Positions 46,308 to 54,805 of a stretch of DNA of 64,000 bases are shown here, piece after piece. The notes under the pieces are model-generated. The model saw only the letters and a list, made by a program, of their open reading frames with translations. It did no database searches and was not told the origin of the DNA. The stretch comes from Chromatiaceae bacterium. GTDB lineage: Bacteria > Pseudomonadota > Gammaproteobacteria > Chromatiales > Chromatiaceae. Position 1 is the first letter of the stretch; each line of letters begins with the position of its first letter. The position numbers and the translations under genes were made by a program. Location: contig JACKMU010000002.1 in assembly GCA_024235215.1 (NCBI GenBank), forward strand, positions 186,001 through 250,000, in the 5' to 3' direction.

Positions 46308-46715
46308 ATGACATTGATCTCCTGGAACACTTTGAACACCCTCAACGTGGGGGAGATAGACGCACAGCATCATCGACTGATCGCCCTGGTAAACGAACTG
46401 CATCAGACCATGACCTCCGCTCAAGGTGCGGACAAGCTGAACCGAGTGCTGCTGGAACTGATCGAATTCACCAAGCTGCATTTCGCCACTGAAGAGAAGT
46501 TTATGACCGGGTACGCCTATCCCGCGTACGAACAGCACAAGAAAGAGCATGAGGTACTGTTGGGCGATATCGAACAGCTACTGCAGCGGTTTCGTAATGG
46601 GGATTTTCTGATTCCCTTCGCGATTGAACTCGATCTCGAAAGTTGGGCACTGCGACACATCGAAACCCACGATAAGCCTCTGGGGGACTACCTGAACTCC
46701 AAGGGAGTATTCTGA
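46308..46715 (+). CDS. Bacteriohemerythrin
   Basis: A 135-residue single-domain oxygen-binding hemerythrin. The di-iron ligands are in place: IDAQHHRLIALVNELH, HFATEEKFM (HxxxE), EQHKKEHEVLL (HxxxH) and HIETHDKPLGDYL (HxxxxD). It binds O2 reversibly and is common in microaerophilic bacteria, for delivery to oxygenases or for aerotaxis. The ATG at 46308 is used because the conserved domain starts right after it; a GTG six codons earlier is an alternative. It is on its own transcript. Confidence 0.92.
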   Translation: MTLISWNTLNTLNVGEIDAQHHRLIALVNELHQTMTSAQGADKLNRVLLELIEFTKLHFATEEKFMTGYAYPAYEQHKKEHEVLLGDIEQLLQRFRNGDFLIPFAIELDLESWALRHIETHDKPLGDYLNSKGVF

Positions 46716-46964
46716 GGCCCCTCTCCCTCTCCGATCCACCTCACAACTGGCAGTTTGGTTGAGCGCGTGTCTACAGGAGAGCGGTTGCCGCCACAGCAAC
46801 CCCTTCAGCACACTGTAGTTCAACGCCTTGCTGGATCGCTTCCTTGGTGTGTCAATGGTTCATCCGTGTGCCACGTATCGGATGCGCGCTAACGACGGTG
46901 CCTGGATTTACCCTGCATCCAGTGAACAACAGACCGTCGGCAAGTCGGAAAATCAGCCTGATTC

Positions 46965-47474
46965 TCAGCGCTGCAGCGCCCTGACCAGATCCAGTAGCTC
47001 GGGATCGTCCCACTCTCTGCCACCGATCGCACGGTAGCTGATACGCCCCTCGGTATCCACCACGAAGGTGGTTGGCAGACCCACCACCGGCCACTGACCT
47101 GTCACCTGTGCCTCCTGATCGAGCAGCAGGGGAAACTCCACCGTATAGTTGGCGGTGAATTCCAGCACGGTATCCTCACTCTCACCCACGTCGATGCCAA
47201 GCATCACTATCCCCTCCTTCTGCAACTGCTCCCAGGCGCGCTGCATCGACGGCATCTCGGCTCGGCACGGCGGGCACCAGGTTGCCCAGAAGTTGATTAT
47301 CAGCACGCTGCCGCGATGATCGGAGAGGCGGTAGCTGTTGCCGTCCAAATCGTGCAAAACAAAATCGGGTGCTTGCGGACGCCCGGGCAGGTGCGTCAGC
47401 CCCAGCCCGGGCTTTTGTGCCGCGACGAACGGCGTAACCAGCAGCAGAAACAGGGTCAGCGACCAGCGATACAT
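46965..47474 (-). CDS. TlpA/ResA-like periplasmic thiol-disulfide oxidoreductase
   Basis: A 169-residue exported thioredoxin-fold protein. A signal peptide (WSLTLFLLLVTPFVAAQ) is followed by the TlpA domain, with DFVLHDLDGNSYRLSDHRG, the active site FWATWCPPCRAEM and the cis-proline motif VVGLPTTFVVD. Such proteins reduce disulfides in the periplasm, often for cytochrome c or copper-protein assembly. GGAG eight bases before the ATG at 47474 decides the start. It is 25 bases after the exported hypothetical gene, probably co-transcribed. Confidence 0.88.
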   Translation of the reverse strand: MYRWSLTLFLLLVTPFVAAQKPGLGLTHLPGRPQAPDFVLHDLDGNSYRLSDHRGSVLIINFWATWCPPCRAEMPSMQRAWEQLQKEGIVMLGIDVGESEDTVLEFTANYTVEFPLLLDQEAQVTGQWPVVGLPTTFVVDTEGRISYRAIGGREWDDPELLDLVRALQR

Positions 47475-47499
47475 CAGATGACTCCTCACAGATAACAGA

Positions 47500-48099
47500 T
47501 CAACGATCGGCTGCACAGACTATTCCGGGTAGCGTTGCGGTGACCGGAGTGCCACCGATGCTGACCCGCAGGGAGAGATCAAAAGCCGCACCTGGCGGCA
47601 GACCGAAACTGGTCATACCCCAATTATAGTCACCCGGCTGATAACTCTGTCGGGTTGGCAGCAATGACCAGCGCAGTGCGATTCGGGCTTCCTGGCTGAC
47701 CTCTTCGGTCGCCCATCGGGCATCCCAGTACTCTCTGGTAAGCAGTGACGACGACGCAGGGTGTCGAACGACACGCCAGTCGTTCAGATCATAGCTCAGC
47801 CGCTGGCTGCCATCGTTGCGGAAAATGGTCTGAAATACGCACGTGCTGCCAATGGCATCCGCCTCCGCGCGCATGAAACCGCGTCCGAGAAAAAAGGCCC
47901 GGGTCTGGTCGGGCAGCCGCTGGATCAGCTGCATCGACACACCTGCCTCGCGCCACTCCCATCTGCTCTGTCCGGACTCATCGTCCCGACCGGAGATCAC
48001 TTCAGCAGAGAGCGGCAACGCCGCCAGCAACATCCCTGGCAGTACCCAACCACGTCGGGCACGGACGCGCTCCCTGGATTGGAATTGAAGCTGATTCAT
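47500..48099 (-). CDS. Exported hypothetical protein
   Basis: A 199-residue protein of unknown function. The start (RRGWVLPGMLLAALPLSAEV) looks like a signal peptide, cut after LSA. The mature part is beta-rich with many Arg and Trp residues and two widely spaced cysteines (near 87 and at the C-terminus, IVCAAD). These could form a disulfide, fitting the TlpA-like gene downstream. GAGG seven bases before the ATG at 48099 supports the start. The link to TlpA is inferred from spacing only. Confidence 0.65.
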   Translation of the reverse strand: MNQLQFQSRERVRARRGWVLPGMLLAALPLSAEVISGRDDESGQSRWEWREAGVSMQLIQRLPDQTRAFFLGRGFMRAEADAIGSTCVFQTIFRNDGSQRLSYDLNDWRVVRHPASSSLLTREYWDARWATEEVSQEARIALRWSLLPTRQSYQPGDYNWGMTSFGLPPGAAFDLSLRVSIGGTPVTATLPGIVCAADR

Positions 48100-48226
48100 C
48101 AAGGCGCCTCGTTCGCAGGCTGATCCGGATCACCGGCAGAGATCATGGTTCAGGAACAGCAGGATGTCCAGACCGATTAACCCGGACCACCCCTGCCCCG
48201 TTGTCAGCGGCGAAATCCTCGGCAGT

Positions 48227-51200
48227 TCAGCCAGCGTCTTCAGGTCCACTGCAACCAGGGCCGCTGATCCTGCTCCGACCACCGGTGTGTGGAGTCACGC
48301 AAATCTGCGTCGCTATGCGTTGCTGCAGCGCGGGAACGTGTGAAATGACACCGATCAATTTGCCCTCCTGCCGCAGCCCGGCCAGGGTCTCGAGCGCAAT
48401 ATCCAACGCCTCCTCATCCAATGTACCAAACCCCTCATCCAGAAAGAGGGAATCGACCCGTACCCGTCGGCTGGCCATTTGCGACAGCCCCAGCGCCAAA
48501 GCCAGGCTGACGATAAAACTCTCACCGCCGGAGAGGTTCCTGGTGGAGCGGATCTCGCCTCCCTGGTAACTGTCGATCACATTGAGTTCCAGCGGCCGGA
48601 GCTCGTCGCGTAGCAGCAGATAGCGATCGGTCATCTTCTGCAACTGACTGTTGGCGTGACCGATGACCCTGTCGAAGGTCAACCCCTGGGCAAAGTTGCG
48701 GTAACGTTTGCCGTCTGCGGAACCAATCAGCGCATGCAGGCTGTCCCAGCGACCGCACTCTCTCCGCTGCGCCTCGATTTCCGCCTGCTTCTGCCTGATT
48801 CGCGCTTTGGCGGCGCTATTCTCCTCCAGCTGGTGTTTGATTCCGGCTATCAGCTCACGCAACTGCATCTGCGAATGCTCACAGTCACTCATCAGCTGCT
48901 GCAGCTCCTCCAGAGTCTGTCCGGTCAGCCGCCGCGCTGACTCCGTAGCCAGCCGCGCTGTGCGATCCTTCTCTCTGGCGTTGAGATCCGTCAGCCGGTC
49001 GTCCAGCAGCTGCGCGTTCGCCGCAAGGAGTTCCCGTTCCTCGGGCGTGAGCCTGGCCTGTAGAAACTCAGTTTCAGCGGAAAAACCGGACTGTTGCAGC
49101 GCTGCATCAAAGTCGGTCTGCAACGCATAGAGCGTGCTCTCTCGCTGGGTGACGCGCTGCTGCAGCGAGTGGATCTCTGACCTGGCGGTATTCAACTGCT
49201 GCTGCAGTTGGCTGTACCGGACCCTCGCCTCCTTTTCGGCAAGCTCAACCGCACTGATCGCCCCATTCAGCCGCCGCTCCTCCTCCGTGGTCGATTTGTC
49301 CCCGTACAGCTCCCTGCGCCGCTCTCCTGCCGCGGTGTACTCCCGCTGGATGAGCTGCAGCCGTTCGCCCTGCTCCTGCAACGCCTGCTTGCGCGTTGCG
49401 ATCACCGCCTCCAGCCGCTTCAGCTCACTCTCTTGCACGGCGATCCGCTGCCGGATCTCCTCCTCCCTTCTGACATGGTTCTGCCAGGTCTGCAAGCGTA
49501 CTCTCAGCTGTACGCATACCGAAGACAGGTTCTGGTCGGGAAGCTCGCTCATGCCAAGTGGCTGAAGGGTGGCAGACAACGTCTGTCTGATCTCATCAAA
49601 ACCGGCACGGCGCTTTGCTATACCCGCTTGCAGCTCCACCAGTTGCATCGCAGCGGATTTTCTGTCGTTGACTGCAGCCGCCTCCAGCTTTTCGCTCTCC
49701 ACCAACGCAGCGGTTGCCGCGCTCTCTGCCTGCTCCCCCTCCCTGATCACGGACTCCAGTTGCTCAGCACTGCCGATCAGTTCAGTCAACTGCGCGATCC
49801 GCTGCTCCACACCATCGGGCTGGGGAAGATTCCCTGCCGCGAAGGGGTGCACCTGCGATCCGCACAGGGGACAGGGTTTGCCATCTTCCAATCTGGCGCG
49901 CAGTTCCTCGAGCTCTGCGATCCTGGTCAAAAAGGCCATCTCGCGCAACAGGGTATCCTTTTCGGCCCGATACTCACGCAGCACACGGTCACCCAGCAAC
50001 GCGCTCAACGCCGCTCTCTGGCGGCGGAGATGCGCTTGCGTACGCTTGAGCTGGTCCCTGCGGCGGCCGCATTCTGCCGTGCAATCGTTTACTTGTGCTT
50101 CACTCTGCTCGCACCTGGTGACAGCCTGGTTGCGATCCGCTTCCAGTTGCGTGATCTCCTGCTGTCTCAAGTGCAGATTCTCCAGTTGCGCCTCGACACC
50201 CGCCAGGCTGCCGATCAGCCAGGCATCCCGTGCATGTGATTGCAGGTACTCCCGGGTATGCTGTAAGTCATTTTCCTCCCGGGTGCGCTGGTCCAGTGCT
50301 TCATTCCCGGCCGCACGATCCAATTCGATTATCTGTGCCGCTTGCTGCAGGTTTTCTTGAGACTCCGCAATACGCTTCTTCTGCTCGGAGAGTCGCAGAT
50401 CGAGGGAGCGCACCTCCTGAATCAGCGGCCAGGCAGCCTGCAGCGTCTCCTTCGCTGTGGCGGTCTGCTGCTCTGCCGCACGCAACCATTCGGCCTGCTG
50501 GCCTGCGTTGAATTCCAGCTCGGGCAGCGCTGTTTGCGCGCCGTTCAGCGCTGCACAGTCGGCTGCCTGTTGTTTGCGAATCTCGCTGAGGGTCGCATGG
50601 ATGCCCTCCAGCGCCATCGCTTTGACCGCCTGGGAAAGCCGCTCGCGCTGCGACTGGAACGCCGCGAGCTGGTGCTGCAGTTGCGCCCGCTCCGCGGCAA
50701 GCGCGTCGATCTCCTGTTTCAGGATGTCGATGGTGTTCAGCCAGGTGATGGCTGCTGCAGTTGCGCTTGACTTTACCGCGAGCGCACTCTCCTCGTGCTT
50801 GCGGGTGAGTAGTTCCTGCGCTTTCTCACGCTCCTCCTGCGGCGTCAACACCACGATGCCCGATGTTTCCGCCTGCAGCAGGTTCAGCCTCTCACGCTCT
50901 TGGCGCTGACGTTCGTGTACCCGGATCGATATCCGGCTGTAGATCTCGCTGCCGGTGATCTGCTCCAGGATCGGCGCCCGCAGATCCGCCTCCGCTCTGA
51001 GGAAGGTGTCGAAGCCGCCCTGAGCCAGCAGCATCGACCGGGTAAAACGATCGAAATCCATCCCGGTGACTGCTTCGATCCGCGCTCCGACCTGACTCAT
51101 CCTGGATTCGATGATCCCGCCTGACCCGGCATCAGCGAGCTCATGCTTTGGGATCTGCAGCTCCCCTTGCGCTTTTCTGCGTGCCCGGTGCTGGCTCCAG

Positions 51201-51484
51201 TGGCAGCGAAAACGCCCTGCCTGGGTCTCAAAGGTCACCTCGGCAAAGCAGTCGCCGGTCTGGCGGGAGAGAATATCGTTGCCGCTTTTGCTGATCCGGG
51301 CAAGCCGCGGTGTGCGGCCGTAGAGCGCGAGGCAGATGGCGTCCAGAATGGTGCTCTTGCCGGCACCGGTCGGTCCGGTAATCGCAAAGATACCATCACT
51401 GATGAACGCCGGGTGCGTCAGGTCAACCAACCATTCACCGACCAGTGAGTTCAGATTCCGGAAGCGTATCTGCAGTATCCGCAT
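48227..51484 (-). CDS. sbcC: Exonuclease subunit SbcC (Rad50-like ATPase)
   Basis: A 1085-residue SMC-like ATPase. The N-terminal half-site starts RILQIRFRNLNSLVGEW and has Walker A GPTGAGKST. Two long coiled coils flank a zinc hook (GKPCPLCGSQVHPF). The C-terminal half has the ABC signature LSGGESF and Walker B DSLFLDEGFG. With SbcD it cuts hairpins and palindromic DNA ends and processes double-strand breaks. AAGGGAG precedes the ATG at 51484. It lies ten bases after sbcD, as in most bacteria. Confidence 0.95.
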   Translation of the reverse strand: MRILQIRFRNLNSLVGEWLVDLTHPAFISDGIFAITGPTGAGKSTILDAICLALYGRTPRLARISKSGNDILSRQTGDCFAEVTFETQAGRFRCHWSQHRARRKAQGELQIPKHELADAGSGGIIESRMSQVGARIEAVTGMDFDRFTRSMLLAQGGFDTFLRAEADLRAPILEQITGSEIYSRISIRVHERQRQERERLNLLQAETSGIVVLTPQEEREKAQELLTRKHEESALAVKSSATAAAITWLNTIDILKQEIDALAAERAQLQHQLAAFQSQRERLSQAVKAMALEGIHATLSEIRKQQAADCAALNGAQTALPELEFNAGQQAEWLRAAEQQTATAKETLQAAWPLIQEVRSLDLRLSEQKKRIAESQENLQQAAQIIELDRAAGNEALDQRTREENDLQHTREYLQSHARDAWLIGSLAGVEAQLENLHLRQQEITQLEADRNQAVTRCEQSEAQVNDCTAECGRRRDQLKRTQAHLRRQRAALSALLGDRVLREYRAEKDTLLREMAFLTRIAELEELRARLEDGKPCPLCGSQVHPFAAGNLPQPDGVEQRIAQLTELIGSAEQLESVIREGEQAESAATAALVESEKLEAAAVNDRKSAAMQLVELQAGIAKRRAGFDEIRQTLSATLQPLGMSELPDQNLSSVCVQLRVRLQTWQNHVRREEEIRQRIAVQESELKRLEAVIATRKQALQEQGERLQLIQREYTAAGERRRELYGDKSTTEEERRLNGAISAVELAEKEARVRYSQLQQQLNTARSEIHSLQQRVTQRESTLYALQTDFDAALQQSGFSAETEFLQARLTPEERELLAANAQLLDDRLTDLNAREKDRTARLATESARRLTGQTLEELQQLMSDCEHSQMQLRELIAGIKHQLEENSAAKARIRQKQAEIEAQRRECGRWDSLHALIGSADGKRYRNFAQGLTFDRVIGHANSQLQKMTDRYLLLRDELRPLELNVIDSYQGGEIRSTRNLSGGESFIVSLALALGLSQMASRRVRVDSLFLDEGFGTLDEEALDIALETLAGLRQEGKLIGVISHVPALQQRIATQICVTPHTGGRSRISGPGCSGPEDAG

Positions 51485-51494
51485 GGGACTCCCT

Positions 51495-52724
51495 TCATTC
51501 CGCCCGCTGGTCCTCGTCATGCATCAGCGACAGTGTCTCCCGGTAGCAGCGCAGCAGTTCCGGACGCGCCGCAGCGGGAACCTGGTGCGCAGCGAGACAG
51601 CGCTCGAACACTTCGTACTCATCCAGCTCATCCAGCGTCTCCCCCACCCGGTGCTGCCCGATCAGATGCTCGACGATACTCCTGTTCCTGACCCGCAAAA
51701 TCTCCATTTCCGTTCCATCGATCAGTGCATCCAGCCGCTCCCGCAGTCCGTCGATCAGCGCATCGCCCTGGTAGACGATCTCGAGCCACGCGTGGGAACC
51801 GTTGACCGCCAACTCGCCGATTCTGCCGGCAATCTGCTCCCACTCCCCGCAGATGCGCTCCAGTTCCTGAAACCTCGGCACCTCGATCAGCTGCACCGAC
51901 GCTTGAGTCCGCTCGAATTCGACCAGACAGAGGCTCTTCCTTTGTTGCGCCTCGCCAAATCCGATCGCCAGCGGAGAGCCGCTGTAGCGCATGTTTTCGA
52001 CACCTCCAACCCGCTGCGGAACGTGCAGGTGGCCCAACGCCAGATAGTCGATGCATCCGGGAAAGATGCCGGCAGAGAGATGGGCAAGTGAGCCGACATA
52101 GAGTTCGCGCACGCCGTCACCGTCAACCGTCACTGCGCCGGCGGTGAAGAGGTGCCCGGTCGCAACGATCGGAAGATGCGCACCATACTCGGCCCGTCGC
52201 TGTTCAGCCAGTGCGGCAACCTGCTGGTAGTGACCGCGAATGCCGGCGATCAGCTTCTGCTCTTTCTGTTCGATACTCTCACCGGCCTCCGCCATGCGGA
52301 TATCCCGGTCACGCAGGTAGGGGACCGCACAGACGATCAGTTCGGGTCGCGCCTGCCCGTCACGCAGGACCAACACCTCGTCCAAAGGGTTATCGGAGAC
52401 GCTGCCAACCAGATGCACGTTGAACGCTTTCAGCAGCCCCCGGGGAGCATTCAGAAACGAGGGGGAGTCGTGGTTACCGGCGATGATCACCACATGCCGG
52501 CAGGATGTGGCCACCACCTGGCGCAGGAAATCATAGTAGAGTGCCTGGGCGCGGTTGCTTGGTGTGCTGCTGTCAAACAGGTCTCCGGCCACCAGCAGCA
52601 GATCAATGTCGTAATGGCGGATCGTTGCTACCAGCCAGTCCAGAAACGCCTGGTACTCATCGTACCGTTTTCTGCCGTACAGCGACCGACCGAGGTGCCA
52701 GTCAGAGGTGTGGAGAATCTTCAT
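51495..52724 (-). CDS. sbcD: Exonuclease subunit SbcD (Mre11-like nuclease)
   Basis: A 409-residue metallophosphoesterase nuclease. Motifs in order: MKILHTSDWHLGRSLYG, LLVAGDLFDSSTPSN, IIAGNHDSP, and later IVATGHLFTAG and LALGHLHVPQ. It is the nuclease partner of SbcC, acting on DNA hairpins and ends. Its stop lies ten bases before sbcC. The upstream parA gene is 56 bases away on the same strand, so a three-gene transcript is possible. Confidence 0.95.
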   Translation of the reverse strand: MKILHTSDWHLGRSLYGRKRYDEYQAFLDWLVATIRHYDIDLLLVAGDLFDSSTPSNRAQALYYDFLRQVVATSCRHVVIIAGNHDSPSFLNAPRGLLKAFNVHLVGSVSDNPLDEVLVLRDGQARPELIVCAVPYLRDRDIRMAEAGESIEQKEQKLIAGIRGHYQQVAALAEQRRAEYGAHLPIVATGHLFTAGAVTVDGDGVRELYVGSLAHLSAGIFPGCIDYLALGHLHVPQRVGGVENMRYSGSPLAIGFGEAQQRKSLCLVEFERTQASVQLIEVPRFQELERICGEWEQIAGRIGELAVNGSHAWLEIVYQGDALIDGLRERLDALIDGTEMEILRVRNRSIVEHLIGQHRVGETLDELDEYEVFERCLAAHQVPAAARPELLRCYRETLSLMHDEDQRAE

Positions 52725-52780
52725 CTGCGATCCAGTTAACCAGGCAGCGCTGCGTCCAGGAGAGGCGAACCCCGATCAGC

Positions 52781-53719
52781 TTACCTCTCTTTGCGGCCCT
52801 TCTTTTTCTTCTTGCCCTTTTTCCCCGCTTTGACGGGTCTATCCTTACTCCCCGAATGCTGCTTTGCAGCCGTTTTATCCCGCTTCTTGCCCTTCTTCTT
52901 CCCCTTTTTGAGTGGCTGTTCCCGGCTTGGATCCGCTTCCGCCGCAGGGGCAACGATGGCAGCTGTCAGACGCTCGCTGCTGACCCGCCCGTGTACGGCG
53001 AGTTTCTCAGCAGGCGCAGCCAGCGCCAGCCGCTGTGCGGGATCAACCAGAGTGGATATCTTCTGCTTTTGTACCCGCGCAAGCAGCGAGCGGTTACCTG
53101 GACCATACAACGCTTCGGCCAGTTCGGTGAACTCGCGGGTGGCGATGCTGCGTGGTTCCAGTTCGAACACCGCCAGTCCTTCGCTGAACGAGTCGCGGAA
53201 AACCGAGCGATTCGACAGCCGCTGCGGGATCAAGCGGAGACCGGGCAGCGCATCCAACGCGGCGGCAGCCTCGTCGGTCGCATGAATCGTCCGGCTGGTA
53301 TCGGCCCGATTGATGAAGGTGATCGACTCCGGCGGGTTACCGTGGGTGTTCCTGGAGAGAAACTCCACGAATCGCTGCGTCGACCAGATATCTGCCTGAG
53401 ACGGGGTGACGGGAACCAGGATGCGGTCAGCGATCATGATGGCCTGCTTGAACGACTCCAGGTCAGCGGTGCCGACATCGATGATGATCTCCTCTGCATC
53501 ACCTGGGAAATCGACATCGGGAAAGGCTCCCGCCTCCACCAGCAGCGCGGGCGCCACCCCCTCCTCGATACGCAGTGCGGCTGCGTCGGCGAGGGTTTGC
53601 TGTGGATCCAGATCGATCGCCGTAACCCTGCGACCCATCGATTGCAGCCAGATCGCCAGGTTGAACGTCACGGTACTCTTCCCGGTTCCCCCCTTCAGAT
53701 TTGCGATGACGGTTATCAT
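52781..53719 (-). CDS. ParA-family ATPase with lysine-rich C-terminal tail
   Basis: A 312-residue ParA/MinD-type ATPase. The deviant Walker A motif is NLKGGTGKSTVTFNL, followed by AIDLDPQQTLADAAAL and the Walker B-like EEIIIDVGTADLE. The ATPase core ends near 215. The last 50 residues are a very basic, lysine-rich low-complexity tail (KKGKKKGKKRDK), which could bind DNA non-specifically. No ParB or parS site is visible nearby, so it is an orphan ParA that may position a large complex rather than chromosomes. It lies upstream of sbcDC. Confidence 0.82.
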   Translation of the reverse strand: MITVIANLKGGTGKSTVTFNLAIWLQSMGRRVTAIDLDPQQTLADAAALRIEEGVAPALLVEAGAFPDVDFPGDAEEIIIDVGTADLESFKQAIMIADRILVPVTPSQADIWSTQRFVEFLSRNTHGNPPESITFINRADTSRTIHATDEAAAALDALPGLRLIPQRLSNRSVFRDSFSEGLAVFELEPRSIATREFTELAEALYGPGNRSLLARVQKQKISTLVDPAQRLALAAPAEKLAVHGRVSSERLTAAIVAPAAEADPSREQPLKKGKKKGKKRDKTAAKQHSGSKDRPVKAGKKGKKKKKGRKER

Positions 53720-54048
53720 TCTCTCAATCCGTAATATCTGTTTATCTTACCCGTTTGGTGCTGCCTCTCGGCTGTCGTCACAGTCGACTCACTGAACACC
53801 CCGGTCGGGATCACCTGAAAGAGCCGGTCCGCCGACACACCAAGAGAGGGAACGTCGGTCAGTGCATGCTAATATTAGCAAAAATTGCGTCTGGACCCGA
53901 ATAGCTCGCGAATTCCCCACACCGGGTGGGTGGATTCATAGGGTTCACCACCTTCGCCGGAACAACAAGATGACAAAAAAGTCGATTCCGTCACTCACTC
54001 ATGACAGCTGCTGAGAGCAAGGGTCAGACAGGGGTGGAGTTCATTCGC
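53720..54048. other. Divergent intergenic region between parA and the ABC exporter
   Basis: About 330 bases with no supported gene apart from a possible 16-codon upstream extension of the ABC ATPase (ATG 54001). It contains the 14-bp palindrome at 53867-53880. Confidence 0.45.
53867..53880. promoter_or_regulatory. Perfect 14-bp palindrome, possible operator
   Basis: TGCTAATATTAGCA is a fully symmetric AT-rich site between the divergent parA and ABC exporter genes. The regulator is unknown, and it could also be chance. Confidence 0.35.
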
Positions 54049-54795
54049 ATGGCACCGACACTGTTAAAAATAAGCAATCTGAGCAAATGCTACCGGTTGG
54101 GAAGTTCAAATATCCCGGTACTGGAGCGGTTGCAATTGCGCGTGGCAGCGACGGAGATGGTCGCGATCATGGGACCGAGCGGCTCGGGCAAGACCACGCT
54201 GTTGAACTGCATCTCCGGCATCGATGCACCGGACTCGGGCAGTGTGCGCCTGGGCGACCGCACCATCGACTACACATCGGAGGTTGAGCGCACCCGGCTG
54301 CGGCGTCACCACATCGGCATGGTGTTCCAGTTCTTCAACCTGATCCCCACGCTCACGGTCGAGGAGAATGTACGGCTCCCCTTCCTGATCGCCAAAGAGG
54401 ATAATCCGCAGCGACTGAATCGGGTCCAATCGCTGTTACAGGAGGTGGGAATGACGCAGCGTCTGCACCATTTTCCGTCCCAGCTCTCCGGTGGAGAGAT
54501 GCAGCTGGTCTCCATTGCCAGAGCACTGGTTCACGCGCCTGAACTGCTGCTGGCCGACGAACCGACCGGCAACGTCAATCCACAGGTGGGCCGCTCCATC
54601 ATGCGCATCCTCAGGAACACCACCGCACACGCTGGCACCGGTGTGCTGATGGCCACGCACAGCCCGGAGCATGCCGCCTGGGCGGACCGGGTCTGTTTTC
54701 TGAAAGATGGCGCCATCTGTGCCGAAATTGAGCAGCATGGAGAGGTGCAAAACGCGGCGCGGATACACGGCAAACTGCTGGAGTTGGGAATCTGA
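54049..54795 (+). CDS. ABC transporter ATP-binding protein (MacB/LolD/YbbA-type)
   Basis: A 248-residue ATPase. Walker A GPSGSGKTTLLNC, Q-loop VFQFFNLIPTLTVEENV, signature LSGGEMQ, Walker B LLLADEPTGNVN and the switch histidine MATHSPEH are all intact. The Q-loop style FFNLIP and D-loop are typical of the type VII (MacB, LolCDE, YbbAP) exporters, which work in envelope transport or lipoprotein handling. GGAG nine bases before 54049 decides the start. The permease follows within ten bases. Confidence 0.92.
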   Translation: MAPTLLKISNLSKCYRLGSSNIPVLERLQLRVAATEMVAIMGPSGSGKTTLLNCISGIDAPDSGSVRLGDRTIDYTSEVERTRLRRHHIGMVFQFFNLIPTLTVEENVRLPFLIAKEDNPQRLNRVQSLLQEVGMTQRLHHFPSQLSGGEMQLVSIARALVHAPELLLADEPTGNVNPQVGRSIMRILRNTTAHAGTGVLMATHSPEHAAWADRVCFLKDGAICAEIEQHGEVQNAARIHGKLLELGI

Positions 54796-54805
54796 AGCCG
54801 TGTCG

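Noticed and set aside
46783..46801. Hairpin GGTTGC/GCAACC between bacteriohemerythrin and the TlpA-like gene
   Set aside because: Only six base pairs and no U-tract on either strand; possible, but not supportable.
49208..50239. Long plus-strand frames within sbcC
   Set aside because: They lie opposite the coiled-coil region of SbcC, whose motifs are all in the minus-strand frame.
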